The translations under genes were made by a program, and so were the position numbers. A stretch of 64,000 bases of DNA from Ancistrus triradiatus (Eukaryota > Chordata > Actinopteri > Siluriformes > Loricariidae). The stretch spans positions 392,501-456,500 of the forward strand of contig JAJAGP010000212.1 in NCBI GenBank assembly GCA_025084515.1, in the 5' to 3' direction. Below the pieces are notes generated by a model. It was not told where the DNA came from. It made no database searches and worked only from the letters and a program-made list of their open reading frames with translations. Below, in pieces: positions 23,044 to 32,787 of this stretch (its first letter is position 1; each line of letters starts with the position of its first letter).

Positions 23044-23264
23044 AAACCCTGCTACAAAGACCGGCATATGTTGTGTGTTGAATGCTGGTATGCTAGTCCA
23101 TTAGCAAGACTGCAAGCACAATTTCCATGTTCGTCCAAACTGGTTTAAGCTGGTTAGTGCTGGTTTAGCCACTGAACTTCAATGGTCTTGTTGGTTGACC
23201 AGCATATCAGGTGTGTAAAACAGAACATATGCTGGCATTTGCTGCTTTTCAGCAGGGGACTCAG
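23044..23264. mobile_element. Foldback MITE of the GCTGGTTTAAGCTGGTT type
   Basis: The ends pair as CCCTGCTACAAAGACCGGCA (left) with the complement of GCTGCTTTTCAGCAGGG (right); both carry a GGCATATGTT core. The interior has ACTGGTTTAAGCTGGTTAG and TTGACCAGCATATC, the alternating CTGGT/ACCAG pattern common in fish hairpin elements. Confidence 0.65.
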
Positions 23265-23269
23265 TGACT

Positions 23270-25140
23270 AGAGGTCCTCTTAGAGTCTAGATGAATACTG
23301 AGGATTTTTTTTTAATTTACCCTGTTAATAATCCAATCATTATTATATTATGGTATCCAGATGCTCGTACTATGAGTGCAGGTAGCTCAGTCGGCCTGCA
23401 GGGGTCACTGTTGCGTTAAATCTGGCTTCTGTATGAGACCCGACCCGACCCGACTGGAAGGCGTCCACATCCGCCGGGAACCTGTTTCTGTAAGAATTCA
23501 CAAGACACAGGAAAAACTGTTCCCTGGACAGGGCCGAAGTTCATAATAATGGGGAGGTTCCTCATGTGGCTTTCTCTCCTAAAAATCTGTGTGAGATGGT
23601 CGACTGAGCAGGAAGGCATCGCTGGTATAAATCCGGGCCACCACTGCCATTGGCTTGCGAATAGGATGCCTGTTCGTGTCATAGTACAGTGTAGAATTGT
23701 GCTTCCCTCCATTTTTGGGGATGTGCATTTTCCAATTGATCTAAATCTAACAGAAGATGTTGTGTGAGAAATGAAGATGGAAATGACTTCAGTGCAGATT
23801 TTTTTTCTTTATCTCAGCCATTTTATGAGCCGGAATTTCTAATTTTGTGTTTTTAGGTTTGAACCATATTTGGTAGACTATATACAAGAATGCCTTGTGT
23901 TTTAAGATTCTTAAGAACTTGAGTTCAGTTGTCAGCTCTGGTTAAAGAAACTTCTGTTTACTGCGTTATGCACCTGAAGGTGAAGGGCCTTGCTTTAAGT
24001 GCCCATCAGTGGTGACCTGGTGGACTCTACCTTCTGAGCCTTGCCCAGAGTCCCAGCAGCCGTAGAGGCTCGGTATTCCAGTAACACACCCTCTTAGCCC
24101 CCACTGTCACAAAAAATGTCATAACCACCTGCACCTGGTTGTAGCTCTTACTGAAAAGGAACGACAACTGGTGCAGACACTGATATCTGAACTCAAGGTC
24201 TGTCTGGAGCTCTGCTTACTGAGTCAGAGGTGTTGGGGTTAAATATCACATTAACAGGGTTAGAAAATAAAACACTGATTAGGCATGGGTATATGTTGTG
24301 GTGGTTGGGGGGGGGGGGGGGGTTTGTTCTGCTTCAATGTCTTTTCCAGTCAAATTAAAGCAGGGGCTTCCAAACGTGTTCTTACTTTAAGCATTACGCT
24401 AAATCCGAAACCAGCTCAGCCTAATCTCTCCTTTCTGACGCTGCACAAATTTACAGATCAGGCTCGATCTTGCTAGGGCTGGGAATCACTTACTTCATTA
24501 TTTACTTTTGGTTATTCATTAGTTTTCTTTTGGTCGAAGTCTGCACACCCCTGCTTTAATCTGTACGAATGTAAATATCTGAATCGCTGTATGTACGCGC
24601 CTACAAGCTGCTCAAGTGCAACCACAAATTCTTCCCTCTAACAGTATATTACAGAGTCACAGCTCTGAAATAACCAGGTTTACACACACACACACACACA
24701 CCCTAATTGGTGGTAATGGCACAAAGTATAGCTGTATATAACGCGGTGGACACGATGTGTGAGCCGGCTGATACATGGGCTGCTTATTAACTATGTATTA
24801 ATGAAGGTGTTCCTGCCAGGACGTGGATCATCATCTGGACATTATCATTATCATCATCATTATCATTACTAAATCCATGTCTGCTTGTATAAAAGCCTAA
24901 TTTATCTCAGCGTTCCTCCTGTCTGTTTTTTCCTGGTCGTGTTGGTTGAAATACAGCTGCAAGAAAACATCCAGTGTCTATTAAGGTTCAGATGAAGGAG
25001 TCACTGCCATTTTCCTGTCATGTTTAATGCTATTTAACTACAGTGTGCTCTTTTTTCTTGTTTTAATCACTCTTAATCCTGGTCAGGATGCTTACCCATG
25101 GCAGGCCAGCAGAGGTCGCTGACTGGCCACCTCTCCCTCA
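23270..25140. other. Intergenic, microsatellites only
   Basis: Contains a G-run (24306-24322), a (CA)n tract (24681-24701) and an ATC/ATT triplet tract (24838-24872). A minus-strand frame at 23712-23416 (98 codons) has no recognisable domain or splice context. Nothing else supportable. Confidence 0.45.
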
Positions 25141-25142
25141 TA

Positions 25143-25668
25143 CAGTCCTGTGTGCAAATGTATTAGGCCATCATTAGAGCTGTTGTTTTAGCAATGGTAT
25201 ATTGACTATATAACATATTGTCAACGATTGGGCCCAGAAATTTCAAACTTAGATTCATCACACCATGATCCTCTTTTCCACTGATCTTCATTCCAATCGT
25301 TGTGAGTTTTAGCATATCTTATACTTTTCACCTTGTTTCCATTCTGAAAAGTGGTTTCTGCTACCCTTCCAAAAAGACAATTCCTGATCAAGCTTCTTTG
25401 GACTGTAGAAGGGTCAACTTGGCATCCTGACGAAGCTGCCAGAAGCCACTACTGCTCAAGTGTAAGTTGAGGTCACACTAAATACCCACTGTAGCCTTAT
25501 TGTTTTTGTTTTTTTTCCATTTCTTTACAGCTGCATACAAATGTTCTGGTATTCTAATAAAAAGAATGAGAAATTATTATATATGGCCATTATACCATTG
25601 CTAAAACAATGCTATCTAATCTAATGCTGTCTAATCTCATAGCGGCCTAAGACTTTTGCACACTACTC
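25143..25668. mobile_element. Tc1/mariner-type MITE, copy 2
   Basis: Same element as 2720-3264: CAGTCCTGTGTGCAAATG at the left, GACTTTTGCACACTACTC at the right, TA flanks, and the shared internal GAAGGGTCAACTTGGCATCC. It has small indels relative to copy 1 and no coding capacity. Confidence 0.8.
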
Positions 25669-25714
25669 TAAACTACTGATGTCTGATGTGGCCGACCTAG
25701 AGTACTCGTACCAC

Positions 25715-25945
25715 TGTGCTTCACATTTGGTAATTTGGTGTGTGAGCACATGGTGCAGGTGCAAGCCTGTTCTGGACAGAATGCCAGTTCACCTTGGGGT
25801 TGGGTAGGGGTTGCTGTTGGAGTGCCAGTCCATCAAATACTGCCTGCATGCAACGCCCTATGAGGCTAGAAGGCACTAGTGGGACTCGAACCCAGGTCTC
25901 CTCCATGGTAGACTAGCGTATTAGACCGCGGCACCCCGAGCAGCT
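25715..25945 (-). mobile_element. tRNA-related SINE, separate family
   Basis: On the minus strand it begins CTGCTCGGGGTGCCGCGGTC and has an RNA polymerase III B box GGTTCGAGTCCCA, then CACCAAATTACC-type sequence at its other end. It is unlike families A and B. It lies about 130 bp past the ZNF830 stop codon, in the same orientation as the gene. Confidence 0.55.
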
Positions 25946-25993
25946 TTAAAACAGTTCAATTTCCATGAAACGTCATGTGAAAAAGTGACTAGA

Positions 25994-25999
25994 TTTAAT
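25994..25999 (-). terminator. znf830: Candidate poly(A) signal of ZNF830
   Basis: ATTAAA on the minus strand, 80 nt after the stop. It is the nearest signal variant; no AATAAA is closer. Confidence 0.4.
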
Positions 26000-26078
26000 A
26001 GTGAACAGTAAGAAAACACAACGAGAGCGTATACCGAGAGTGACGACAAAACAACGAAACGTTCCAAAGATGACGTCG

Positions 26079-27559
26079 CTACGCCAGCGCTCCTTTAGCT
26101 CTCCAGTCCCTGGCTAACACGTGCAGCAGCTCTTCCTCGTCTTCCTCCTCGTCCTCTTCGCTCCCCGGCCCCTGGCGCTCGTCCGCCTCGCTCTTCTTTC
26201 TCGCCTTGTCCTTCACGGCCTCCTGCTTCGTACGCAATGCCTCCACCCTGCGCAGGCACTCGATCTGCTCGTCGATCTCGTCGATCTGCCTCTCTATGCG
26301 CCCTTCCTCATCCTCCTCAGCCACGATGGCCTCCGAAGCACTGTTCACCTGCCGCATCTCTTTCTGAAACTCCTCCCACTCTTTGTCCATGTGGTCCTTG
26401 GGCGTGTCCACATTGCGCACCTTGGCGTCTCTCACCGGGTCATCAAAGAAGCCTTCAGGCAGCACCTCAGCCATGCTGTCCCTCCTCTCTACGGGTTTCT
26501 CTTCCTCGGCTTTGGAGACGGAGCCGGAGTGAGACGTGCCGGGCTCAGCCGGGATCGAGCTGTCGAAGAAATCTGCCGGGAGGCCGCCGGTTCCACCGGG
26601 TGGCTTCTGATCGCCGGTCGAGCCTAGAGGTGGGTGAAAAGATGATTTAGAACTAAAACGGCACACGAAGAATCTGATTCACTTTCAGTCCGAGCTTTTT
26701 CAAGGTGAGGTGGAGGATCATCCCAAATGCATGGGACACCAGGGAGGAGAGGTGTGCCAGGTACAATTATTCACTTTCAGAATTTAGCACGCCCAATCCA
26801 TAGAGCTCCACAGAGACCACACCAAGAGGCGAGTCTCAAACCCAGGATGCTGGAACTGTGCACCAGTTATTTTTAACATCTACAGCAATTAGAATTAATT
26901 CTATTTTATGTCTACAATAACAGTGCGCTATGGAGCTACTCCACTATGGAGTCCTGGGTTCGAGGTACACGTTTCTTTTTCTGGGGACAGACACCTCAAA
27001 ACTTTCACAGCTGAATTGTTATTGTTACTTTACCTGCAGCTTTGTCCACATCCGCCTCTTCGTCATCATCATATTGTCCAGCCAGGAGTCCAAGTCCTGC
27101 AGACTGACCAGCTTTGCTCTGGAAGAAATCGGCAGGTAAAGCAGAGCTTTTAAGCTTCTTCTGCTCCTGACCCTCAGGCTCTGGTGGAGCTGCTTTCCTC
27201 TTCAGTATGGCGGCTCCTGACGCTGGCTCTGCGCTCACCTGTTGTCCCTCTGTCTCTGCTGATGTTACTTTCCTCTTCACCGGGTCAGCCTGCTGCTTCG
27301 GCTCCCCTCCGCGTTTCTCCGTTTTCAGCTCCTGCACTTTATCCCGGTGCTGTTTGCTCAGGATGTGAACCTGCCACAGGATCTCGGATTTGACCGGGAC
27401 GTTGCACAGCACGCAGCTCAGCGCTCCGATGCCGCTGTACCTCGCGTACGGAGACTCGACGCGTTTCTGCCGCTCGTTCGACTGTTTTTTCTCTCTCATC
27501 AACCTGCGGAGCTCCTCCTGGTTCACCACCTTCTTCCCTCTCGCGCCTTTCGACGCCAT
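26079..27559 (-). CDS. znf830: Zinc finger protein 830 (ZNF830/CCDC16), two exons
   Basis: Exon 1 is 27559-27034 and exon 2 is 26623-26079, joined at GCAG|GTAAAG and CTCTAG|GCTCG with one carried base; 356 residues, close to the roughly 370 of mammalian ZNF830. The N-terminus (MASKGARGKKVVNQEELRRL) and one C2H2 finger (C49, C52, H65, H71; spacing 2-12-5, matrin/U1-like) are family hallmarks. Downstream come repeated short motifs of the type LPADFF, a coiled coil (IERQIDEIDEQIECLRRVEAL), an acidic run and a conserved end (LLHVLARDWRAKGAL). The family protein is nuclear, linked to pre-mRNA splicing complexes (XAB2-associated) and genome stability. The start is the ATG at 27559-27557; a GTG-initiated frame extends 16 codons upstream but has no ATG. 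A perfect CRE palindrome lies 40-47 nt before the ATG, and an ATTAAA signal lies at 25999-25994. It converges on EFCAB14 with about 3.6 kb between stop codons. Confidence 0.93.
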
Positions 27560-27598
27560 CGCTACGGGTTTCTCCTCTGCCGTCCGGTCGCGGGCCGA

Positions 27599-27606
27599 TG
27601 ACGTCA
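27599..27606. promoter_or_regulatory. znf830: Perfect CRE palindrome at the ZNF830 promoter
   Basis: TGACGTCA lies 40-47 nt upstream of the ZNF830 ATG, in a CpG-rich stretch. The position suits a TATA-less housekeeping promoter; ATF/CREB binding is inferred. Confidence 0.6.
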
Positions 27607-27619
27607 CTCAAAGGCGTCG

Positions 27620-30070
27620 AGCTTAGAGACGGACGTAGTGAGAATAAATAAATAAACGAACGAACAAATGAACGAGATATTGCGGTTTAGATGAAATATA
27701 ACTCGATGGCGAAGCAAAAGTCGTAAGACTAAGTGCATTACGATGCACGCACAATTTAAATATGGAAAATAATGACAGGACTTTTATTGACGTCTCACTG
27801 TTGCTAATCTACAACGCATGATTTGGCACTATGGAGTAACGTTTCAATGTGTAGATCGAACTTATCAACTAGCTATGTTAAAAGTCGTAAACATACGTAA
27901 GTAAATTTCAGAGTACAATTTCAATAAATACTTAAATAAATAGTCATTGCACGTTTGCTGCACTGCAGTCCATGTTTAAATAAATTGAATTCAATAATGT
28001 CTAGATCATAGGCAGACACGGTCACTTTGACGATCAGAAATGCTTTTTATTTGAGCTCTTTTAGTGTTTCAAATAAAAGCTTTGTTTTATATATGTTAAT
28101 ACAGTATATATGTTCCCTGATCAGTCATCTCTGCAGGAAAAACCAACATAGGTTGCATTACTTTCTTTCTTTCTTACTTTCTTACTTATTTTCAGACTTG
28201 TTCTGGTTTCTCCTGCTGGATATGTCATCTTTGCTGGATCAGCTGGTTCACAGCATGCCCCAACATCAGCATAAAAAGTTCCTAAAACACATCATATACT
28301 GGGTTGTTTAGCAATGCTGACTCATTTGTATCAGTTCTGTAATTTGAAATGATGATGATACAACTGAACGGCGTCACCGAGTACCTTGAAGAGTGTATTC
28401 TCACGTTACTTATCAGCTTATGAAAGAATCATGGCATGACTTTAATGAACAAATTAAACTGTTCTTATGACACATAATTGGCAAATGAAACAACAGATCT
28501 GTTATCTGGGACTGATCAGGGCTCAGTGATTCCACGTCATGTTCTTTCTCTTTCTCTTTGCTCTACATTTGCTGTCCTTATCTTGACCCCAGTTACACAA
28601 GTATACACTCGTTTCCTTACCAATGTGTATATTTACACAAAATTCGTTTTATTATTACAGACATAAACATTTCATGCAATACACCCAGCTGTCATACACG
28701 TAATGAACAAACGACAATGTGAATTGGTCTATAAGGAAAGGGCTACTAAAACTAGATATCCTTCAAAAAATAGAATTCATATATAATAAATACAAATGTA
28801 CTACTTGTTTCCTAAAACATTGAACATGTTCCTGAAGCAATATGACCAGTAGGTGGCAAATATGATTGTCTTGTCTTTAAAACGTGTTCAGTGACATTTA
28901 AAACCGGATACAAACTTTGCTTAGTCCGATCAGATTCCATGTGACCTCTATCCGTTTAGACTTCATTTGAGCTTAAATCCGATATGACCTGTCTAATAAT
29001 ACAACCAAAAAGCCTCGATCGTTTCTTATCTTACTATTCATGGCTGTGTGCCAATTCTGCTTACCTGCGTCCTACCTAGGGCGCCTAGCTAGTGTATGTG
29101 CCAGCGTGCTATGTTCATGTGCTATGTAAAATGAATCAATAAAGGAAAGTAATCCAAGAAGCAGGATACCTAAAAGAGTTTGTAAGCCACTTAGAATATT
29201 TTATATCTATAACACGCTGTTTAATGAGTCACAGTCCAGAGTGGAAACAGTAAATGAACCCTATATTTGAAACTGGTTTAACAATACCACTATAGCTAAT
29301 AATATTTGCGCTTGTGGGAATACATTTTGAACAGTTTTTTTTTTTTTTTTTGCATCAACAGACATCAAAAACAGTCCAGTTTGAGGAATACTCTTCCCGT
29401 GGTCCCTTTCATAGGATAAATGAGCAGTTGGGTTTTAGAAAGGTACTTCATAAATATGGCATTATGATAATAATAATCATCATCGTATGAATAACCATTG
29501 TTGGTGCTGCTGTAATTTTGATTACTATTATTAGTGCTGTTGCATGTATTATTCCTACAATATTGCTTGTTGTTGTTATTACTTTACTATCATTACTCTC
29601 ATTATTATTGTTACTGTGAGTGGGACTTTCCTAGGACACCAAATTTGCTCTCAAACGGGGACACAGATTGTGCATCAGTTTGAAGGGTTAGACTTTGCAA
29701 TCAGCAGCTATAGCAGATGAAACCGCAGCTGATCTCAGACCAGTTAACAGAGGTCACGTTGGGTCACTTGGAACAACTGTGAGAGTGTAGCACGTAGGCA
29801 GCACTTCCTCATGTGCAAGTACAACCACATTTCTCTTTCTTTTTTTTTCTCGTTGCTCAGTTATCGGTTTGAGCAGAAGCGACTTCCTGAGAGGGGCTGA
29901 AGAGAGCTCCATGCTAAATTCAACAAATATTTATATCTGAGCCTGAGTACCCTTGGTCCAGTTACATATCTGAGTTTCTCTTGTTGCTCTGTTTAGCAAT
30001 ATGTATGAGGACTGTGTTACCTAGTGCATTAGTTATAGCTGTGCATAATTTATCATCATTCAGTGTCACT
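27620..30070. other. Intergenic, AT-rich, no recognised gene
   Basis: Upstream of ZNF830. Includes a TTTC/TTAC-rich tract near 28160-28190, a poly(T) at 29336-29351 and ATT-rich triplet runs around 29460-29610. The open frames at 28027-28311 and 28478-28666 carry no domain, splice or promoter context. Confidence 0.5.
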
Positions 30071-30077
30071 CACACTG

Positions 30078-30245
30078 CAACGCTGTAGAGACACCAGTCG
30101 GCTTAACGCATGTTTTTGGAATGTGGGGGGTGGAAACAGGAGCACCCGGATGTAAATCAAACAGCCATGGGGAGAACATGCAAACTCCACAAAAAAACAG
30201 AGTCCGGACCGTGAGGCGACAGTGCTGACCACTGTACCCGATCCC
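30078..30245 (-). repeat. SINE family B fragment
   Basis: GGAATGTGGGGGGTGGAAACAG, GGGGAGAACATGCAAACTCC and GTGAGGCGACAGTGCTGACC are the reverse complement of the 5' half of family B. Confidence 0.7.
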
Positions 30246-30645
30246 TCGACTACCTGTAACTCATATTTAATGCCGTACCATGACTAAACTGTACCTGTTA
30301 ATGACAAGTATGCCAGAAATATCTGATGCTCACACAACGTCTCCTGTATTTCAAAAAAGGAAGAGACAGGAAAAGTCTATTATAGGAATAAAGAGAGCCC
30401 CTACAAGTTAAGCAATATTTAGTGTTACTACGTAAAAACCTGTGTGTAATTTGTGTTACTGAAAAGTGGTTCCTCTTAATGTGCTTGGAGCATTTCTGCT
30501 CAAGATTGCTGGCCTTTCCTGTTTCATACTAAACAACGTTAAATGATTCCACGTAATGTGACATTGTTAAACTAAAGGAAGTAAGTTGTTACTTAAACAT
30601 TTCAGCAACCTCTCAACTGCGTAAAAGAGTGACCTGTAGGTTCAG

Positions 30646-30860
30646 TATGGTGGCGCAGTGGTTAGCGGTGTTGCCTCACAGCTCCAGAGGCCTAGCTTCA
30701 TGTCTGGCATGTTTAGCCACTGTCTGTGTGGAGTTTGCACGTTCCTTCACTCTCTGTGCAGGGTTTTTTTCGGACACTCCTGTTTCCCAAATGCAAGCTT
30801 TAGGAAATTCATGCATCCTTTATTAGAATCTTGTCAGCCGAGGCCGTGCATATCTCGTGT
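30646..30860 (+). repeat. SINE family B partial copy
   Basis: Starts AGTATGGTGGCGCAGTGGTT and continues GCCTCACAGCTCCAGAGG and GTGTGGAGTTTGCACGTTC, then diverges. It is the first of three sense copies within 1.2 kb. Confidence 0.7.
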
Positions 30861-30999
30861 CATAGATAGCTAACCTGAGCTGGTTTTTTTTAGTGGCTAG
30901 TGGTTTTGCCATTTTTAGTTTAAGCCTCTCTTTAAGAAGTTATTTGTAGAGTTGTCAAATTGTGTGCCTGGACAGTAATACTCCTGCTTTCCAATACAA

Positions 31000-31215
31000 T
31001 AAAAGTGAAAGTCCGATTTATGTCTATAGCACATTTTTGCAATGGAGCATTGTCTCAAAGCAGTTTTGCATTTTTGTATAATCTTCTAATATCTAAAGCC
31101 AATGCCAAATTGAGCAAGACAAGGGCGTCAGTGGCAAGGAAAAACTCCCTAAACATTATAAGGAAGAAACCTTGGGAGGACCAAGACTCAAAAAGGGACC
31201 TATCCTCCTTAGATG
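31000..31215 (-). repeat. Interspersed repeat C, minus-strand copy
   Basis: Reverse complement of repeat C: GGAGCATTGTCTCAAAGCAG, TAATCTTCTAATATCTAAAG, CAAATTGAGCAAGAC and GGAAAAACTCCCTAAACATT. Confidence 0.8.
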
Positions 31216-31251
31216 ATATATGTAAGAATTAACGTAAGTTGTCTATTTGAT

Positions 31252-31588
31252 AGGTCGGCACGGTGGTGCAGTGGTTAGCACTGTCGCCTCACAGCTCCGA
31301 GATCCACCTGTGTGGAGTTTGCATGTTCTCCTCGTGTTCGCATGGGTTTTCTCCAGGTTCTCCGGTTTCCTCCTTCATTCCAAAGACATGTGTGTTAGGT
31401 TAATTGATGTTTCCAAAGTGTCCCTTAGAATGTGAATGCATGTATGACTGTGTGAGTGTATGTGCCCTACGATGGATTGGCGCCCTGTCTAGGGTTGTTC
31501 ATGTCTTGTGCCCTGTGTTGCCGGCTAGGCACCGGCTCTCCCGCAACCCTGACTAGGATAAGCGGATTAGGCAGTGAATAAATGAATG
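31252..31588 (+). mobile_element. SINE family B, full-length copy
   Basis: Begins GGCACGGTGGTGCAGTGGTT (an A-box-like tRNA start), runs through GCCTCACAGCTCCGAGATCC, TGTGGAGTTTGCATGTTCTC, GATGGATTGGCGCCCTGTC and GGATAAGCGGATTAGGCAG, and ends in TGAATAAATGAATG. About 335 bp, the only complete member here, so it serves as reference for the fragments. Confidence 0.8.
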
Positions 31589-31599
31589 TCTGTTTGATA

Positions 31600-31815
31600 A
31601 GTTTATAGTAATAGTGGTGCACCTCACAGCTCCAAAGTCCAGGGTTGAAGAACAGCCTGTGTGGGGTTTGCAGGTTTCCTTCCACAGTCCAAAGACATCC
31701 TTTAGGTCAACAGGTGTCCCTAAAGTGTCCCAGTGTGAGTGCATGTTTGTGTGTGTCCTCTACCCTGTGATGGACTAACACCCTCTCCAGGGTCTCCAGA
31801 ATTGGATGAAGTATG
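31600..31815 (+). repeat. SINE family B partial copy
   Basis: CACCTCACAGCTCCAAAGTCC, CTGTGTGGGGTTTGCAGG, AAGTGTCCCAGTGTGAGTGC and CTCTCCAGGGTCTCCAG follow the family order without the 5' end. It lies directly after the full copy, which suggests the two inserted near one another. Confidence 0.65.
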
Positions 31816-32609
31816 TATAGAAAGTAAGGGAGTCTTTCAGAGGAGTAAATATTCTTTCAGTTAATATTGCTAAATTAGTACTAAGATGTATCACAGTTGC
31901 TGCATGGGTAGAAAGTATTTAAAGTGTATTTTATAAAAGTATGCTACGTAGCTTTGGTACTTCAGAAAGCAGACTTTTCACCCACTGTGTTAACAAAAAA
32001 ACTTGTGGTTGGCCAGTGCAACATTCACACGAAGTGAGCAAAGACCCTAGCAACACGAAACAGGAAACGATACAGCAAGCAGAGCTGCTGCAACTGCACT
32101 CCGGCCACTGACTTCAGATCAGTTTCAGAGTGCTTAACACAGTCAACAGCAAGCAAATGGGAGACAGGAAACAGAAGGACTGGTTTGAGATCAGTGAACC
32201 ACTTCAGCCCCATGCTAAGCAACTTGGCGCGAGAGGAAGTGCTTACGCACAACTTTCTTAGATCTGGCCACAATTTGTTGCACTTGCTCACTTTTTAACT
32301 AGATTTGAACTGAGTTACTGGCATTCAGAGCGGAAGAAGAGACAGATACGAGACGCTTTAGATTTGTTTGGAATTGTGTTAGATCGTCAGGAAACAAGAA
32401 TAAATTGTGAAATTGTAATCTTAAAAACTGAACTCAAAGCACTTGCATTACTTAACATATACATCTTCCCCTAGATCAGTGTATTTTTGGCATCATGCAT
32501 GCACTCATGAAGGGTTTTATCCAGTCTAAGCTCTGAATGTTGGCAGGCGTGGGCAGTGACACCATTATTGAGAACTGAGAAAGCCCCTAAGACACCTTTA
32601 GATCAAAAG

Positions 32610-32617
32610 TATATATA
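32610..32617 (+). promoter_or_regulatory. TATA box of the SLAM-family receptor gene
   Basis: TATATAAG lies about 175 nt before the ATG; initiation near 32640 would give a leader of about 150 nt. An ETS-type AAGGAAGTG (32696-32704), the motif class used by PU.1 in leukocyte genes, lies within that leader. No other TATA-like site is closer. Confidence 0.5.
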
Positions 32618-32677
32618 AGCAGGAGGACGTGTCGTTGTTTGTGTCAGTTTACCCACCTACAGCTAACATTTATAGAC

Positions 32678-32713
32678 ATGCGCTGCAGAGAGAGTAAGGA
32701 AGTGTTTTTTTAG
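32678..32713 (+). promoter_or_regulatory. Upstream open reading frame in the receptor leader
   Basis: An ATG at 32678 opens a frame of 11 codons ending in TAG at 32711-32713, 74 nt before the main ATG. If transcription starts near 32640 it would be in the mRNA and could lower translation. Confidence 0.35.
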
Positions 32714-32787
32714 TGTCTCCCCTTAATTTATTGTTCAGTCATCAGTCTAACAGCAGCTGGAGGAAACAGTCTGGCACTAAGACAGCA

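Noticed and set aside
23416..23712. 98-codon minus-strand frame with a short TGACCCGA-type repeat at its end
   Set aside because: No recognisable family and no exon signals; left as unassigned intergenic sequence.
26121..26627. 168-codon plus-strand open frame
   Set aside because: It is antisense to ZNF830 exon 2. Its leucine-rich composition mirrors the acidic and coiled-coil codons of the real gene.
27560..27607. Longer ZNF830 frame starting at GTG
   Set aside because: It has no ATG, it overlaps the CRE, and the conserved start MASKGARGKK lies downstream.
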